Program-made: the position numbers and the translations under genes
Part shown: piece after piece, positions 45,298-55,086 of the stretch
Layout of the letters: every line of letters begins with the position of its first letter
Position numbering within the stretch: the first letter of the stretch is position 1
Notes under the pieces: generated by a model
The model's database searches: none
What the model was told of the DNA's origin: nothing
What the model saw: only the letters and a program-made list of their open reading frames with translations
Assembly: GCF_013170705.1 (NCBI RefSeq)
Contig: NZ_CP033334.1
Location: 2,519,501-2,583,500 of the forward strand
DNA: 64,000 bases
Direction of reading: 5' to 3'
From: Mesorhizobium loti
Lineage (GTDB): Bacteria; Pseudomonadota; Alphaproteobacteria; Rhizobiales; Rhizobiaceae

Positions 45298-48200
45298 ATG
45301 AATCACCAGGATCATACCTTCGGCCGCATCGGCGGTCGTGATGAAAGCGTCCTCCCCCTCGACGCGTTCGTCCGTTCGATCTCCATCAACACCGAAGTGG
45401 GCCACATGCTGCTGCTCGGCGCCGGCGCGTCGATATCATCGCGAATACCGTCCGCGTCGACCTGTATCTGGCAATGGAAGCGATCGATCTTCCTGTCAAA
45501 CCATCCTGGGATGGAGCGCAATTTCGACGAGCTGTCGCTCGGCATGGTCCAGGAACGCATCCAGGATTGGCTCGATACGCAGCCGGGCTTCCCGCGTGCT
45601 GGCGATGCAGGGGAGTACGGGTTCTATATCGACCGCTGCTATCCGCGCATCGAGGATCGCCGCTCGTTCTTCCAGCGGCACATCCAGGGCGCGAAACTGA
45701 GCAGCGGCTACCGGATCGCTGCGCGCCTAGCCAAGAACAACCTGTTCCGGCTGGCCTGGACCACCAACTTCGACGGCCTCATTGCACGAGCGCTCGCGGA
45801 GACGTCCGTCACCCCGGTGGAGATCGGGCTCGATTCGACCAACAGGATCGTCCGCACCAACCGCGCCGGCGAACTGAGCTGCGTCGCGCTGCATGGCGAC
45901 TACCGCTACGACACGCTTCGCAACACCGATGCCGAAGTGCAGCGCCTCGACAGAGAATTGCGGCAGGCACTGATCGACCAGTCCATCTCCTCCCCAATCA
46001 TCGTGCTCGGCTATAGCGGCCGAGACAACTCGATCATGGAAGCTCTGACCGACTGCTACTCGCGTTCCGGTACAGGCGTGCTTTACTGGTGCGGCTTCGG
46101 TGACGGGCCGCCGCCTGAAGCTGTTGCCAGCCTCATCGCCGTTGCGCGCAAGGCCGGACGTACCGCGTATTATGTCCCGGGTGCCGCCTTCGATGACGTC
46201 ATGCGTCGCCTGGCCCTGGCCACCTTGGGTGGTGCGGACCGCGAGGATGTGCTCGGCATCATCGCCAAATCGGGCACGGAACAGCCGGCCTCGATGCCCT
46301 TCACTGTGCCGGCGGGCGCGATCGGCGGTATAGTCAAGAGCACGGCCTTCAAGCTCCGCTGCCCGGTCGAAGCGTACTCCTTCAAACCTGCCTCGATGCC
46401 CGAGCAGGGCGTATGGCGATGGGTGCGCGAGGCGATCGGCGAACGCCGCGACCTGATGGCCGTGCCCTACAAGGGAAGGGTGTTGGCGCTTGGCACCCTG
46501 ACCAGTATCCATGAGGTGTTCGCGGATCCTATGGCCGAAGCGCCTATTCGCGTCCCGATCGACATCAGCGAGCTACGCCATGAGGACGGCGGGGTCACGC
46601 ATCTGCTTGTGCGTTCCCTCGCCCTTGCGATCGCCGGCGCCCGGAGCCTGCCATCGGAGGGACCTTTGCTGTGGGATCCGGAAAAGCCGCAACGCAGGCA
46701 GGTCGATGGCCGCAGCTACAAGGTCCAGGACGCGGTCCTGCTGTTCATCCGTCGCGCCGGCCGGGACACGTTCCTGGTCTTGAAGCCTACGGTGAAGGTC
46801 CTTGCTGCCGATGGGTCGCCGGCCCCGAAGGAGGACGAGAAGGCGATCAAGCTCGGTATTCTCGGCTATCAGCACAACGACAAGTTCGACGCGGCCGTCG
46901 AACGCTGGCGCCGCCAGTTGTTTGGCGAGGGTACTCAGTTCAGCTGCCCGCCGAGCGAGGATAGCGGCTTCGTCTTCACGATCGACCGCGCGCCCGTGTC
47001 GGCGGCGATCGTGGCAGCGCCGGGAGAGGCCGCAATACCCGAGAAGGCCGCGGCGAAATCGGTGCAGAAGGGTTTCAGGATCAGGGAGCCCAACCTGCTA
47101 TTCGCCAGCAAGGGCAACACAGGGATGGTTAATGACCCGCACCCGGTGCGGGGCCTGGTGTCGAACCGCCCGTTCGATTTCAGCCTCACGCGTTCCGGCA
47201 TGGCGCACGACATCAAGCTCGGGGTCATCTGCCCACAGCCCGAGGGCTCTGCCACGGCCGCGCGGCTCACCATGCTGGAGCAAGCGGCAAGCCCCAGTGA
47301 AACGGAAAAGGATTACCTCCTGGACTTTCCGGGGTTCGCGCAGGCATTCGGCTTACCCCTCGTCATCCCCCGACCGCAGGACCTGTCATGGCGCGCGCCC
47401 GATGAGCCGTCCCCGGACCTGACGAAGGAGCGTGGTACCCGTTTCGCGGCGCGTGCTGTGATACAGGCCATCGATGAACTACGCAGCGCACAGCGCGTGA
47501 ACGTCATCCTGATCGTCACGCCGCTTCGCTGGGCGAATTGGCGCTCCTTCGAGACCGACAACGAACGCTTCGACCTGCATGATTTCGTCAAGGCCTATTG
47601 CGCCCGCAAAGGCATCGCGACGCAATTCCTCGACGAGGATACCCTGACCGATCCGCAGACCTGCCGCATCCGGTGGTGGCTGTCGCTAGCCCTGTACGCG
47701 AAGAGCTTCCGCACCCCGTTCGTCCTGCAGGCGGCAGGCGCCGATACCGCCTATGTCGGCCTCGGTACGAGCATCGACCGTCATGGCCCACACGGCCGCA
47801 AAGTCGTGCTCGGCTGCAGCCACATCTTCAACCAGCAGGGCCAAGGCCTGCAGTACCGTCTGAGCAAGGTCGAGAACCCGAGCTTCGACCGCCGCCAGCG
47901 CAACGCGTTCCTGTCCCGCGACGATGCGCGGCGCGTCGGCGAATCCATTCGCCAGCTGTTCTTCGAGGCTCGTAGCGCCCTGCCTCGCCGCATCATCATC
48001 CATAAGCGCTTCGAATTCCGGCGGGACGAGCGCGAAGGCTTGCTTGAGGGTCTCGCCGGTATAGCTGAGGTCGATATGGTTGAGATCACCGTCGACGATG
48101 CATTCCGCTACGTGAATTCCAAGATGTATTCGGGCAAGCTTGAGGTCGACAAGTTCCCGGTTGCCCGAGGGACCGTCATTCCAATAGGCGACCAGGAAGC

Positions 48201-48486
48201 GCTGCTTTGGGTGCATGGCAGCGCCGCGGCGATACGCAACAACTGGCGCTACTACCAAGGCAAGCGGCGCATCCCCGCGCCGCTGCGGATCCGCCGGCAC
48301 GCAGGTACGACCGACCTGCAGACGCTGGCGACCGAGATCCTCGGCCTGTCAAAGATGAACTGGAACAGCTTCGATCTTTACACCCAGGTACCGGCCACCC
48401 TCGAGACGTCCGGTCAGATCGCGCGCATCGGGCGTTTGATGGAAAATTTTGGCGAGGCGAATTATGACTACCGCCTGTTGATGTAG
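45298..48486 (+). CDS. Fused SIR2-APAZ-PIWI short prokaryotic Argonaute
   Basis: 1062 aa. Residues about 35-290 form a SIR2 NADase domain: LLLGAGASIS (41-45 core), WTTNFDG (155-159), catalytic His in ALHGD (199) and LGYSGRDNS (238-243), all intact. About 300-600 is consistent with an APAZ domain. The C-terminal third is MID-PIWI: AYVGLGTSID, IIIHKRFEFRRDEREGLLEG, ALLWVHGSA, GKRRIPAPLRIRRHAG and LGLSKMNWNSFD. The first PIWI catalytic Asp reads Gly (VGLGTS), so it should bind guides but not slice. By analogy with SPARSA, invader recognition would trigger NAD+ depletion and abortive infection. Unlike two-gene SPARSA, all parts are in one chain. Start ATG 45298 follows GGAG. An AbiV-like gene begins 5 bp after the stop. 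Confidence 0.85.
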   Translation: MNHQDHTFGRIGGRDESVLPLDAFVRSISINTEVGHMLLLGAGASISSRIPSASTCIWQWKRSIFLSNHPGMERNFDELSLGMVQERIQDWLDTQPGFPRAGDAGEYGFYIDRCYPRIEDRRSFFQRHIQGAKLSSGYRIAARLAKNNLFRLAWTTNFDGLIARALAETSVTPVEIGLDSTNRIVRTNRAGELSCVALHGDYRYDTLRNTDAEVQRLDRELRQALIDQSISSPIIVLGYSGRDNSIMEALTDCYSRSGTGVLYWCGFGDGPPPEAVASLIAVARKAGRTAYYVPGAAFDDVMRRLALATLGGADREDVLGIIAKSGTEQPASMPFTVPAGAIGGIVKSTAFKLRCPVEAYSFKPASMPEQGVWRWVREAIGERRDLMAVPYKGRVLALGTLTSIHEVFADPMAEAPIRVPIDISELRHEDGGVTHLLVRSLALAIAGARSLPSEGPLLWDPEKPQRRQVDGRSYKVQDAVLLFIRRAGRDTFLVLKPTVKVLAADGSPAPKEDEKAIKLGILGYQHNDKFDAAVERWRRQLFGEGTQFSCPPSEDSGFVFTIDRAPVSAAIVAAPGEAAIPEKAAAKSVQKGFRIREPNLLFASKGNTGMVNDPHPVRGLVSNRPFDFSLTRSGMAHDIKLGVICPQPEGSATAARLTMLEQAASPSETEKDYLLDFPGFAQAFGLPLVIPRPQDLSWRAPDEPSPDLTKERGTRFAARAVIQAIDELRSAQRVNVILIVTPLRWANWRSFETDNERFDLHDFVKAYCARKGIATQFLDEDTLTDPQTCRIRWWLSLALYAKSFRTPFVLQAAGADTAYVGLGTSIDRHGPHGRKVVLGCSHIFNQQGQGLQYRLSKVENPSFDRRQRNAFLSRDDARRVGESIRQLFFEARSALPRRIIIHKRFEFRRDEREGLLEGLAGIAEVDMVEITVDDAFRYVNSKMYSGKLEVDKFPVARGTVIPIGDQEALLWVHGSAAAIRNNWRYYQGKRRIPAPLRIRRHAGTTDLQTLATEILGLSKMNWNSFDLYTQVPATLETSGQIARIGRLMENFGEANYDYRLLM

Positions 48487-48491
48487 CGGCG

Positions 48492-49424
48492 ATGGCGACC
48501 GAGACAGTACAAATGGAACCGGCCGCGCCCGACACGGATGCCATGGCGGCGCTCAAAGATCTGGTCGAAGAGATCGTTGCGGGCCGTCTGTCCGTGATGG
48601 AGGTCATGCGCTCCGCGCCGGAGGGCGACTATTTCGCGTTCGTGCAGCAGGCACGCTTATCCCGGATGCTGATTGCGGACCGTCGCGTTCTTGAACGCCT
48701 CATGGTGGAGATGCGCGGTAAGTTGATCCACGACCCGGACAACGGCGACATCTACAAGGAACTCGCGCGCAAGGATGGCGCAAGACGCTTCCCCAGATTG
48801 CTCGCCGAGCGAGCCGATGCTTTCAACACGCAGGCTTCGTTGCTCACAGCGAATACCTTTCCCGAGCGGCTTGAGCAGTACGGGGTTCTCATCGCTTACG
48901 TCGAAAAGCTCTGGACGGATGCCTGCGAGCTCTTCCATCGCGGCAACTTCCCGATGGCGGCGTTCATGTCGATCCTCGTCATCGAGGAAGTTGGCAAGCT
49001 CACGCGGCTGGCAGAGGAGCTGATCTATCTCGACGCGCCGTTGCCGATCGCCCGCCACCCAGTCGTCGAAAAGAGTCATCGCAAGAAGCATTTCATCAGC
49101 GTCATGTCCGGCGCGCTGGTCAACGCCCGACTGGAGCGCATTCTGGGGAAGAACACCGTCCGGCGCGTGCTTCACGAGGCCGAGAGCGACGAGCTGGAGA
49201 AGACACGGCAACAGTGCCTCTATGTCGACATGGCGGAGGGGCGCGCCGTCACGCCGACCGAGAGGATCGGCGAGCCTCGTGCGCGCGAGCTCACCATCCT
49301 GGCAGGCGAGCTGATGGCCGAGATCCTAGGGCACTTCCCGTGGGAATTCGAGCGGATGATGTTGAACATCGTCGCCTATGAACGCCAGCTCGGCCTTCCC
49401 GAGAACAAGATCGAGCGTCGCTAG
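48492..49424 (+). CDS. AbiV-like HEPN-fold protein partnered with the Argonaute
   Basis: 310 aa, largely helical. Residues 130-260 match the AbiV pattern: YVEKLWTDACELFHRGNFPM, then SILVIEEVGKLTRLAEEL (the conserved EE-GK), KSHRKKHFISVMSGALVNAR and a Cys-containing LEKTRQQCLYVD. AbiV is a lactococcal abortive-infection protein now placed in the HEPN superfamily, whose members are often RNases or antitoxins. The N-terminal 130 residues are not recognised. It starts 5 bp after the Argonaute stop with no clear ribosome site, which implies translational coupling and a shared function. The precise partnership is inferred. Confidence 0.65.
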   Translation: MATETVQMEPAAPDTDAMAALKDLVEEIVAGRLSVMEVMRSAPEGDYFAFVQQARLSRMLIADRRVLERLMVEMRGKLIHDPDNGDIYKELARKDGARRFPRLLAERADAFNTQASLLTANTFPERLEQYGVLIAYVEKLWTDACELFHRGNFPMAAFMSILVIEEVGKLTRLAEELIYLDAPLPIARHPVVEKSHRKKHFISVMSGALVNARLERILGKNTVRRVLHEAESDELEKTRQQCLYVDMAEGRAVTPTERIGEPRARELTILAGELMAEILGHFPWEFERMMLNIVAYERQLGLPENKIERR

Positions 49425-49439
49425 GCGAGGGCCGGAGGA

Positions 49440-50200
49440 CGGGCCGTCATCAGGCGGCAAGCCAGATACTCCTCGCAGCTGGCGCAGTTAGCGATTACTT
49501 GCCTTTGAGATGCTGCCGAGCTTCTCTTTACCCCGCTCGAGTTTTGCTTCGGCACGAGCCCGATCCAAGCCGAGAGGCATCGCCCCCGACTTGAATGCGT
49601 GCGGATCGGCGACGGTCGCAACGAACGCACTCGCCAGCAGCGGGCCAACGCTCGGAATCTCCATCAACCTGCGACCCAGTTCGGTCTCTCGCGCACTCGC
49701 ACGGACCCGACGATCGTTTTCGAGGATCTGTTCCTTCACGACACGAAGCTGTGCTTCAAGCATCCTCGGGCAAAGCCGTGCGTCGGCCGGTATCCTGGCA
49801 TCGTTCTCGTCGTTGATGACCACGAGAAGTTGCTCAATTCCATTACGCCCGATCGGCGCCAGGACCCCGAACTCGGGTAGGTGCGCCCGCAGTGCGTTCG
49901 ATTCGGTGCTCTGGCGGTCGAGCATCAATCAAAACCTGGTGCAGATCATCACACTCTGTTGCTCAGGCGACTTCACCGGCACGAAGCGCATCGTCGGCGT
50001 GTCACGGCCTCGCAGATCGCCTCTGCAGCATGATTCTTCTGCCGCTTCAGATGCGGCTTAACATACTGTGCCGGCACCAGCCGCACATCGTGGCCACGCG
50101 CGATTAGCTCGCGAGCCCAATGATGCACGAACTGCACGCATCGATCCCGACAAGCGCCGCCACATGCCGCTCGCGCCGCTAACTCCGCCAAATGAGTCGT
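49440..50200 (-). pseudogene. Decayed IS110-family transposase
   Basis: Minus-strand fragments in different frames align in order with an IS110/IS1111 transposase. N-terminal part at about 49,990-50,190: HHWARELIARGHDVRLVPAQ and YVKPHLKRQKNHAAEAICEA. Middle part 49,540-49,928: NALRAHLPEFGVL, then MEIPSVGPLLASAFVATVAD. C-terminal part near 49,540-49,590: LSAWIGLVPKQNSSG. At least two frameshifts separate them and the ends are missing. It lies between the AbiV-like gene and the Hachiman operon. Confidence 0.8.
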
Positions 50201-50225
50201 GACCGCCCGCCATCGAACTCAGACG

Positions 50226-53200
50226 TCATTGCGGTGAGATGAAGATGCGCGAGACAGTCACGCGTCTGGGACGAACTATAAGCTCAAAATCGTCGCGGTT
50301 TGAGGTGGAGGAAAGACCTTCTTCTCTTCCCTTCGTTCTCGCAAGTATGAAGCCCGACGGATCCAGCCAATTGATTGCGTCATCGGAAGGTACCGGAATG
50401 ACCGAATAGCGCCTATTCCGACCATCGGTTCCAACCAACGTAGCTTCGTCTGCTTCCTCGTCAAAAAGATCGCTCTCATCGCGTCGAATACTACTTTGCC
50501 ATTCCAGGTATAGCTGAGGATCAATCTTGTTCTCGGAATCGGCACCGTAGCCTGACGCTGCCAACCATTGCTCAAAGTCAGCCCGTCTTACGGCGGCGGC
50601 GTCACGGGTTTTCGCTAAACCCTGTGCCAGTGCAAATGCGACGAATGGATCTAACGTACCCCAGCGAAGCAACTCACGGACCCAAAAGGCAAACCAGGGC
50701 AGGCCCGTGGTTGCTCGCCAATCTTCGAGCGAGGGGACAGCGGCGGGATCATCGGCACCGCTCGACCATGCTTGGGCGACTACGGCACCGATAACGGTTC
50801 CGAGACGGAATTCCAGATTGTCGGCGAGAAAACGCTGCCAGCTGCGAAGAGCGGCCGGAATGGGTGCCGGCGCGTCGGGACCTTGTAACCACCAGGCGAG
50901 GACGCCAGTCCAGTCGGCCAGCAACCGCCTGCAGGCGTTCCGCGGTGGCAGCGTCGCCGTATTCGGTAGCGTCCGCCAGTAGCTGCTTAATTTCAACGGC
51001 GATCGCCTCAAAACGGCGGCCGACATAAGGCGTAAAACCGTATTGATATAGTCGCTCGCGTTCATCGGAATCCGGATAGATGGTCTCGATAATTGCCCGG
51101 CCTCGACGAATGAAAGCATCCTCCATCCATGCTTCCTGGACTGCGGCAACGCTGGTGAAAGTCCGTTGCCATAGGGCGATCAAATAGGATTCGGCCTGTG
51201 GTCCATCCATGTCGGCCACGTCATCATGGCCCAGTTCCTCCAGTGCCGTCAGGAGAAAACCGTCGAGCTCATCGACACTGTCTGCTAACCGGGCCCGTGA
51301 CGTGGTGGCTGCGACGCCAGCGTTAACACTTATGGCATTTGGGGTTATCGCGTCGAGCCAATCCAGAAATTCGTCTGCGCCAATGCCAATGGCCGCCGCC
51401 CGCTCGCGGATTGCAGTCAGCAACAGGGCCAGAGGGCTTTGCACAGCCGCTGCTTCTCGCTCGTCTCGCAGGACGTTGACCAAGAGAGTATTATAATCCG
51501 CCTGCAATTCCCGCCGTTGCCGAGTCTGCAACCGCTGCTCGGATGCCGTCTTGCTGGAATTGGCCTGTGGGATTGCAATGAGGGTCATACCTTCCATCCC
51601 GCTAGAGGCGCCGGGTCTCCCTGCCCTTCCGGCCAGGTTGCGGAATTCCGCCGTTGGAAGTGGTGCCACGACAGGTTGGTTTGTTAAGGGATCGAATGAC
51701 CGCCGCTTCAGCGAGGTCAGCAAGATAATGTCGAATGGGAGGTTGACCCCTTCCGTCAGCGTAGCCGTCGCGACCGTGATCGGACAGATGCGCTTATCGA
51801 TGAGATCGACCATCAACCGCCTAAGGCGCTGAGGCATCTGCCCGTGGCTCGTTGCGATGCCTTTGTCGAGCAGGGCGACCTCGTAGGATTCGGCGCCGCA
51901 GTAATCGGCGGCCGCGGCACGCGCCTCCTGGAAAAGTTCACCGGCTCGGCCTTCGGGTGGCGTGAAAGCGGGAATATTTGCCCAGTCGGGAAGTTGAAAC
52001 GCCTCAACGTACCAGCGCATGGTCAGCTCCGGCTCTTGCATAACTGAGATCAGGATGCGGCGATCCGTCTCCAATAAATGCAGCGCCGTCCACAAGACGC
52101 TCGTTTGGTTGAAGCGGTAAAGGCTTTGTCGCATAAGCCTCGGCAGTACGGGCATGACTGGTGTGCGCAAAGGCAGATAGACGGGCGCATCGCGTCCGCG
52201 GACGGACAGAGGTTTTCCGTTCATCACATCAAGCAGTATCCGATCCGACGCATTCGGGTTCGTCTCCAGAACCCCGATCAACTGGCGCGTGCTGCGATAG
52301 CGTGTCCCAATTGCTGTGGCGTCGTTCCTTTTTTCGATCCATTTGGCCACTGGAAGTGCTGCGCCGCCTGCGACAGCGGTAAGGGCGATGCGAACTATGT
52401 GGGGAGCCCGCACCAATAGCCGGGAAACGAAGCTTTCGAGCCGAATGGCACGATTGCTATGTTCTGCCAGGTCGGCCTTGGTTCGGGTGTTGTTTTCGGC
52501 AACGACTTGATGGGCTTCGTCGATGATCAACAGCCGCAGCCGCGCGACCAAAAGAGGTCCGACAAATCGCATCAGGGCCTCCGCTTTCTCAACGGTCGCA
52601 ACAAGGACGGTAGGCGTTTCAGCTTCCAGCCAATAGTCGGTAATTCCCCAGTCGGTGCCCCCATAGAGGCCTGTGATGATCATGTCATCGCCAAGTTCGC
52701 TCTTGAGCTTCGCTTCCACTTCTCCCGCCAATGCCCGTGATGGCACGACGTAGAGGGCGAGCGGGGAGGAGGCGAGACCCGTTGGGATGAGGAGTTCTTT
52801 TACAAGAGCAAGGTTGGCGACAAGGGTCTTCCCGGAGCCTGTGGGGGTACACAGCGCGAACGATGAATCGGTCAAGAGCCGGGAGAGGCCGGCGCGCTGC
52901 GACGACCACAAGATACCTCGGCGACGGCTATATTGCCCGCGGGCGAAGCGCGCGAGGCGCGGCGCCCTTGCGGGGTTAAGGGCGGCCAGCTCATTCACCG
53001 GTAGGTAAATTGAGGCCTCGGTGTAGCTGTGGGCCACCGCCCGCGCGAGCGTTATCAGTAGCGACGTGTCCTCGCTGAACGTCCGCGTCGCCATTTTTTC
53101 CAATGCGTCGAGTTTCTGGATTGCGCGGGCGAGGCGATCGGCCTGTCCTCGTCGCAAGGCGTTGGCAACGAGGCCAAGACTTCGGACAAGTTCAACGGTG

Positions 53201-53766
53201 AAGTACCACGCGATCCGGCCTTCTCCATCATCCTCGAGCAGCCGCCGAGGGGCCTCGCGGTCGGTCAGTTCCGAGTTTTGCTGCCAGAATGAGGCGGCGA
53301 TAGCCAGAACCTCGTCGAAGTCGGCACGCAGGAAGCTGGCGTAGAGCCGGGACCCCTCATCCTCACCTGCTTTTTGTGCGAGCAAGCCATTCGCCATCGC
53401 CGGAAGGCCGCCCAACTGATACGCAGCGGCGGCAAAAAGTTCAATCGGCGCCACACTTCGGGTTCGGTCATTCGATCGGGTGAGCCATTCGAGAAGCTCG
53501 CCGGCCCTCCGATAGCATTCTATTGCACCAGCCGAGGCGCTGCCTTCTATCTCTCGATAGATCTCAGCGACATGCAGCAGCCGGCGGGCATCGGTGAGCT
53601 CTGAGCCGGATTCCGGATCGCCCCATTGGATCACCGGTACCTGCCAAGCCGTCTGGAGGCAACGCACAAAGGAACGTGCCTGCCTAGAGGAAAGCACGTT
53701 TTCCACGCCGATCTCGAGCCTCACCTCGTTGGCTATCCCGAGGCGTTCTTCATCTCGTTCCGCCAC
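50226..53766 (-). pseudogene. hamB: HamB-like DEAD/DEAH helicase (Hachiman), split by a +1 frameshift
   Basis: Large Ski2-like helicase. Frame from GTG 53766: Walker A CTPTGSGKT (residues 306-314), DEAH box LLIIDEAHQ (412-420), ALTAVAGG (motif III), and FRNLAGRAGRPG (motif VI, 708-719). Near 50,925-50,931 the frame turns to an Arg-rich tail and stops at 50,749, while coherent sequence (RLLADWTGVLAWWLQGPD onward) continues in another frame to 50,226. Skipping one G in CAGGCGG restores a protein of about 1,180 aa. Either a recent mutation, a programmed shift or a sequencing error. It starts 3 bp after the hamA stop. Confidence 0.75.
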
Positions 53767-53769
53767 TGA

Positions 53770-54726
53770 CTAGTCCTCTGCCCAGAGAAGGTCGTAGATT
53801 TGGTCGATCAGCGCGGCCCCGCGGTTTAAGATCAGTTCGACAACTTGAAGGTCGTTGGGCGACGTGTACTCTGCAGGCGTTTCCTCCCATCCGATCAAGG
53901 CCGACCGAGGCTCCCTGGTCGCGGCGCCATCACCGGCGATCATTATCAAGTTTGTCCGCGGGATGGGCACCGGGTTGCGCAGTACCAATGCCCTGTCGAG
54001 AGAAACAATTGCTGCTGCATAACCATCCCGGTCGCGTTCCGAGAGAAGGCGCTGAAGCTGGCGCACACCATGGGGAACGGGAAGGTCGCGGTTGATTTCA
54101 AACCAAACGCCACCCTTGCGGAACCTTTCTCCAGTTGATCTTCGTACTTTCCAGTCGCCCAACATCAAGTTGTCGACGGTGCTCCTATTAAGCGTTTCGC
54201 GCCATTTCGCTTCCCCCACAATCAGCCGAACAACCGCGCCGTCGTGGTCGAGAGATATGCCGAGAAAATCGGAGCCTAAGCGTCCAAAGACAGCTCTGAC
54301 GCGAGCCGCATCGCGAGCAAGATCGAACAGATATTTTTCTACATCAGCATGATAGCGAAACAGAAAAATCGGGATCGACCATTTGTGTTTGCCCACAAAC
54401 TCATATTGCTCGGTGACCAGCCCTGCGATTACCTCTCCGAAAAGGCCCCGCTTGGCGGTCATGGGAAGGCATCCGGGATACAGCAGTGCCGCGTCATCGA
54501 CGTCGTCCTGTTCTGCGTCTGGATGGAGGTCGATCCCTATCTGTTCAGCAAAGTGCTCGCGGGCGTCGCGGTGGGCTGACTCAAAATATGGAACAAGAGC
54601 GGAAGCGAGGTTCCGATTTCTGTCCTCTTTTTCTTCAAGCAGAAGATGACCATAGGTCCCTTCGACTGTTGAATAAGGTTCTAGCCATCGATCCATCGCC
54701 CTGGATGGCGGTCCGCAGTCGTGCAT
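53770..54726 (-). CDS. hamA: HamA-like DUF1837 nuclease (Hachiman)
   Basis: 318 aa. DUF1837 features: GLFGEVIAGLVTEQYEFVG near residue 93 with the first Glu, IPIFLFRYHADVEKYLFDLA, GSDFLGISLDHDG and LIVGEAKWRE near 170, giving an Asp/Glu...GEAK active-site set. HamA is the DNase effector that HamB releases on damaged or phage DNA. First gene of the leftward hamAB pair. Start 54726 is tentative; ATG 54696 (MDRWLEPYS) is also possible. Confidence 0.75.
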   Translation of the reverse strand: MHDCGPPSRAMDRWLEPYSTVEGTYGHLLLEEKEDRNRNLASALVPYFESAHRDAREHFAEQIGIDLHPDAEQDDVDDAALLYPGCLPMTAKRGLFGEVIAGLVTEQYEFVGKHKWSIPIFLFRYHADVEKYLFDLARDAARVRAVFGRLGSDFLGISLDHDGAVVRLIVGEAKWRETLNRSTVDNLMLGDWKVRRSTGERFRKGGVWFEINRDLPVPHGVRQLQRLLSERDRDGYAAAIVSLDRALVLRNPVPIPRTNLIMIAGDGAATREPRSALIGWEETPAEYTSPNDLQVVELILNRGAALIDQIYDLLWAED

Positions 54727-55086
54727 TGTTGTTTGCGCCCCAACGCAGTTATTTCTGCCGCGTTTACAATACTCTGACGCTTAAAAGAAGATGTGCGCCA
54801 GACCAAATTTACGGGTGCCACAAGCGTTGGTAGGGATCATGTGACCGCGATGACAGATTCATCGCCAGACCGTGGCGGGCGGCGCAGCTACTTGGCATGA
54901 CGGAGCGAATGGCCGCGCAAGTCTCGACCAAGGCATGGAACCTTGGGCAGTGTTAATGTGTCCCGAAAAGCGGGAGGATCACCCTCTCGCAGAATTTAAT
55001 TCAGTACAGTGGCGTAGCGCTTCAAATCACGATTCGTCTTGGTCATCGGGTTTGCCAGACCATAAGTCGCCCAGTTTTTGGGATCT
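54727..55086. other. 360-base gap between hamA and the second integrase
   Basis: Upstream region of hamA on the minus strand, somewhat AT-rich at 54,730-54,830. No ORF with family features, no tRNA remnant and no clear att repeat found. Probably holds the hamA promoter, whose elements I cannot place with confidence. Confidence 0.5.

Noticed and set aside
50749..50925. C-terminal 58 residues of the first HamB frame
   Set aside because: Arg/Ser-rich out-of-frame sequence that begins where a single extra base breaks the gene.
53776..53786. TGCCCAGAG resembling the tRNA-Phe 3' end as an att site
   Set aside because: Only nine bases match, and they lie in the hamA coding end; too short to be a tRNA-derived direct repeat.
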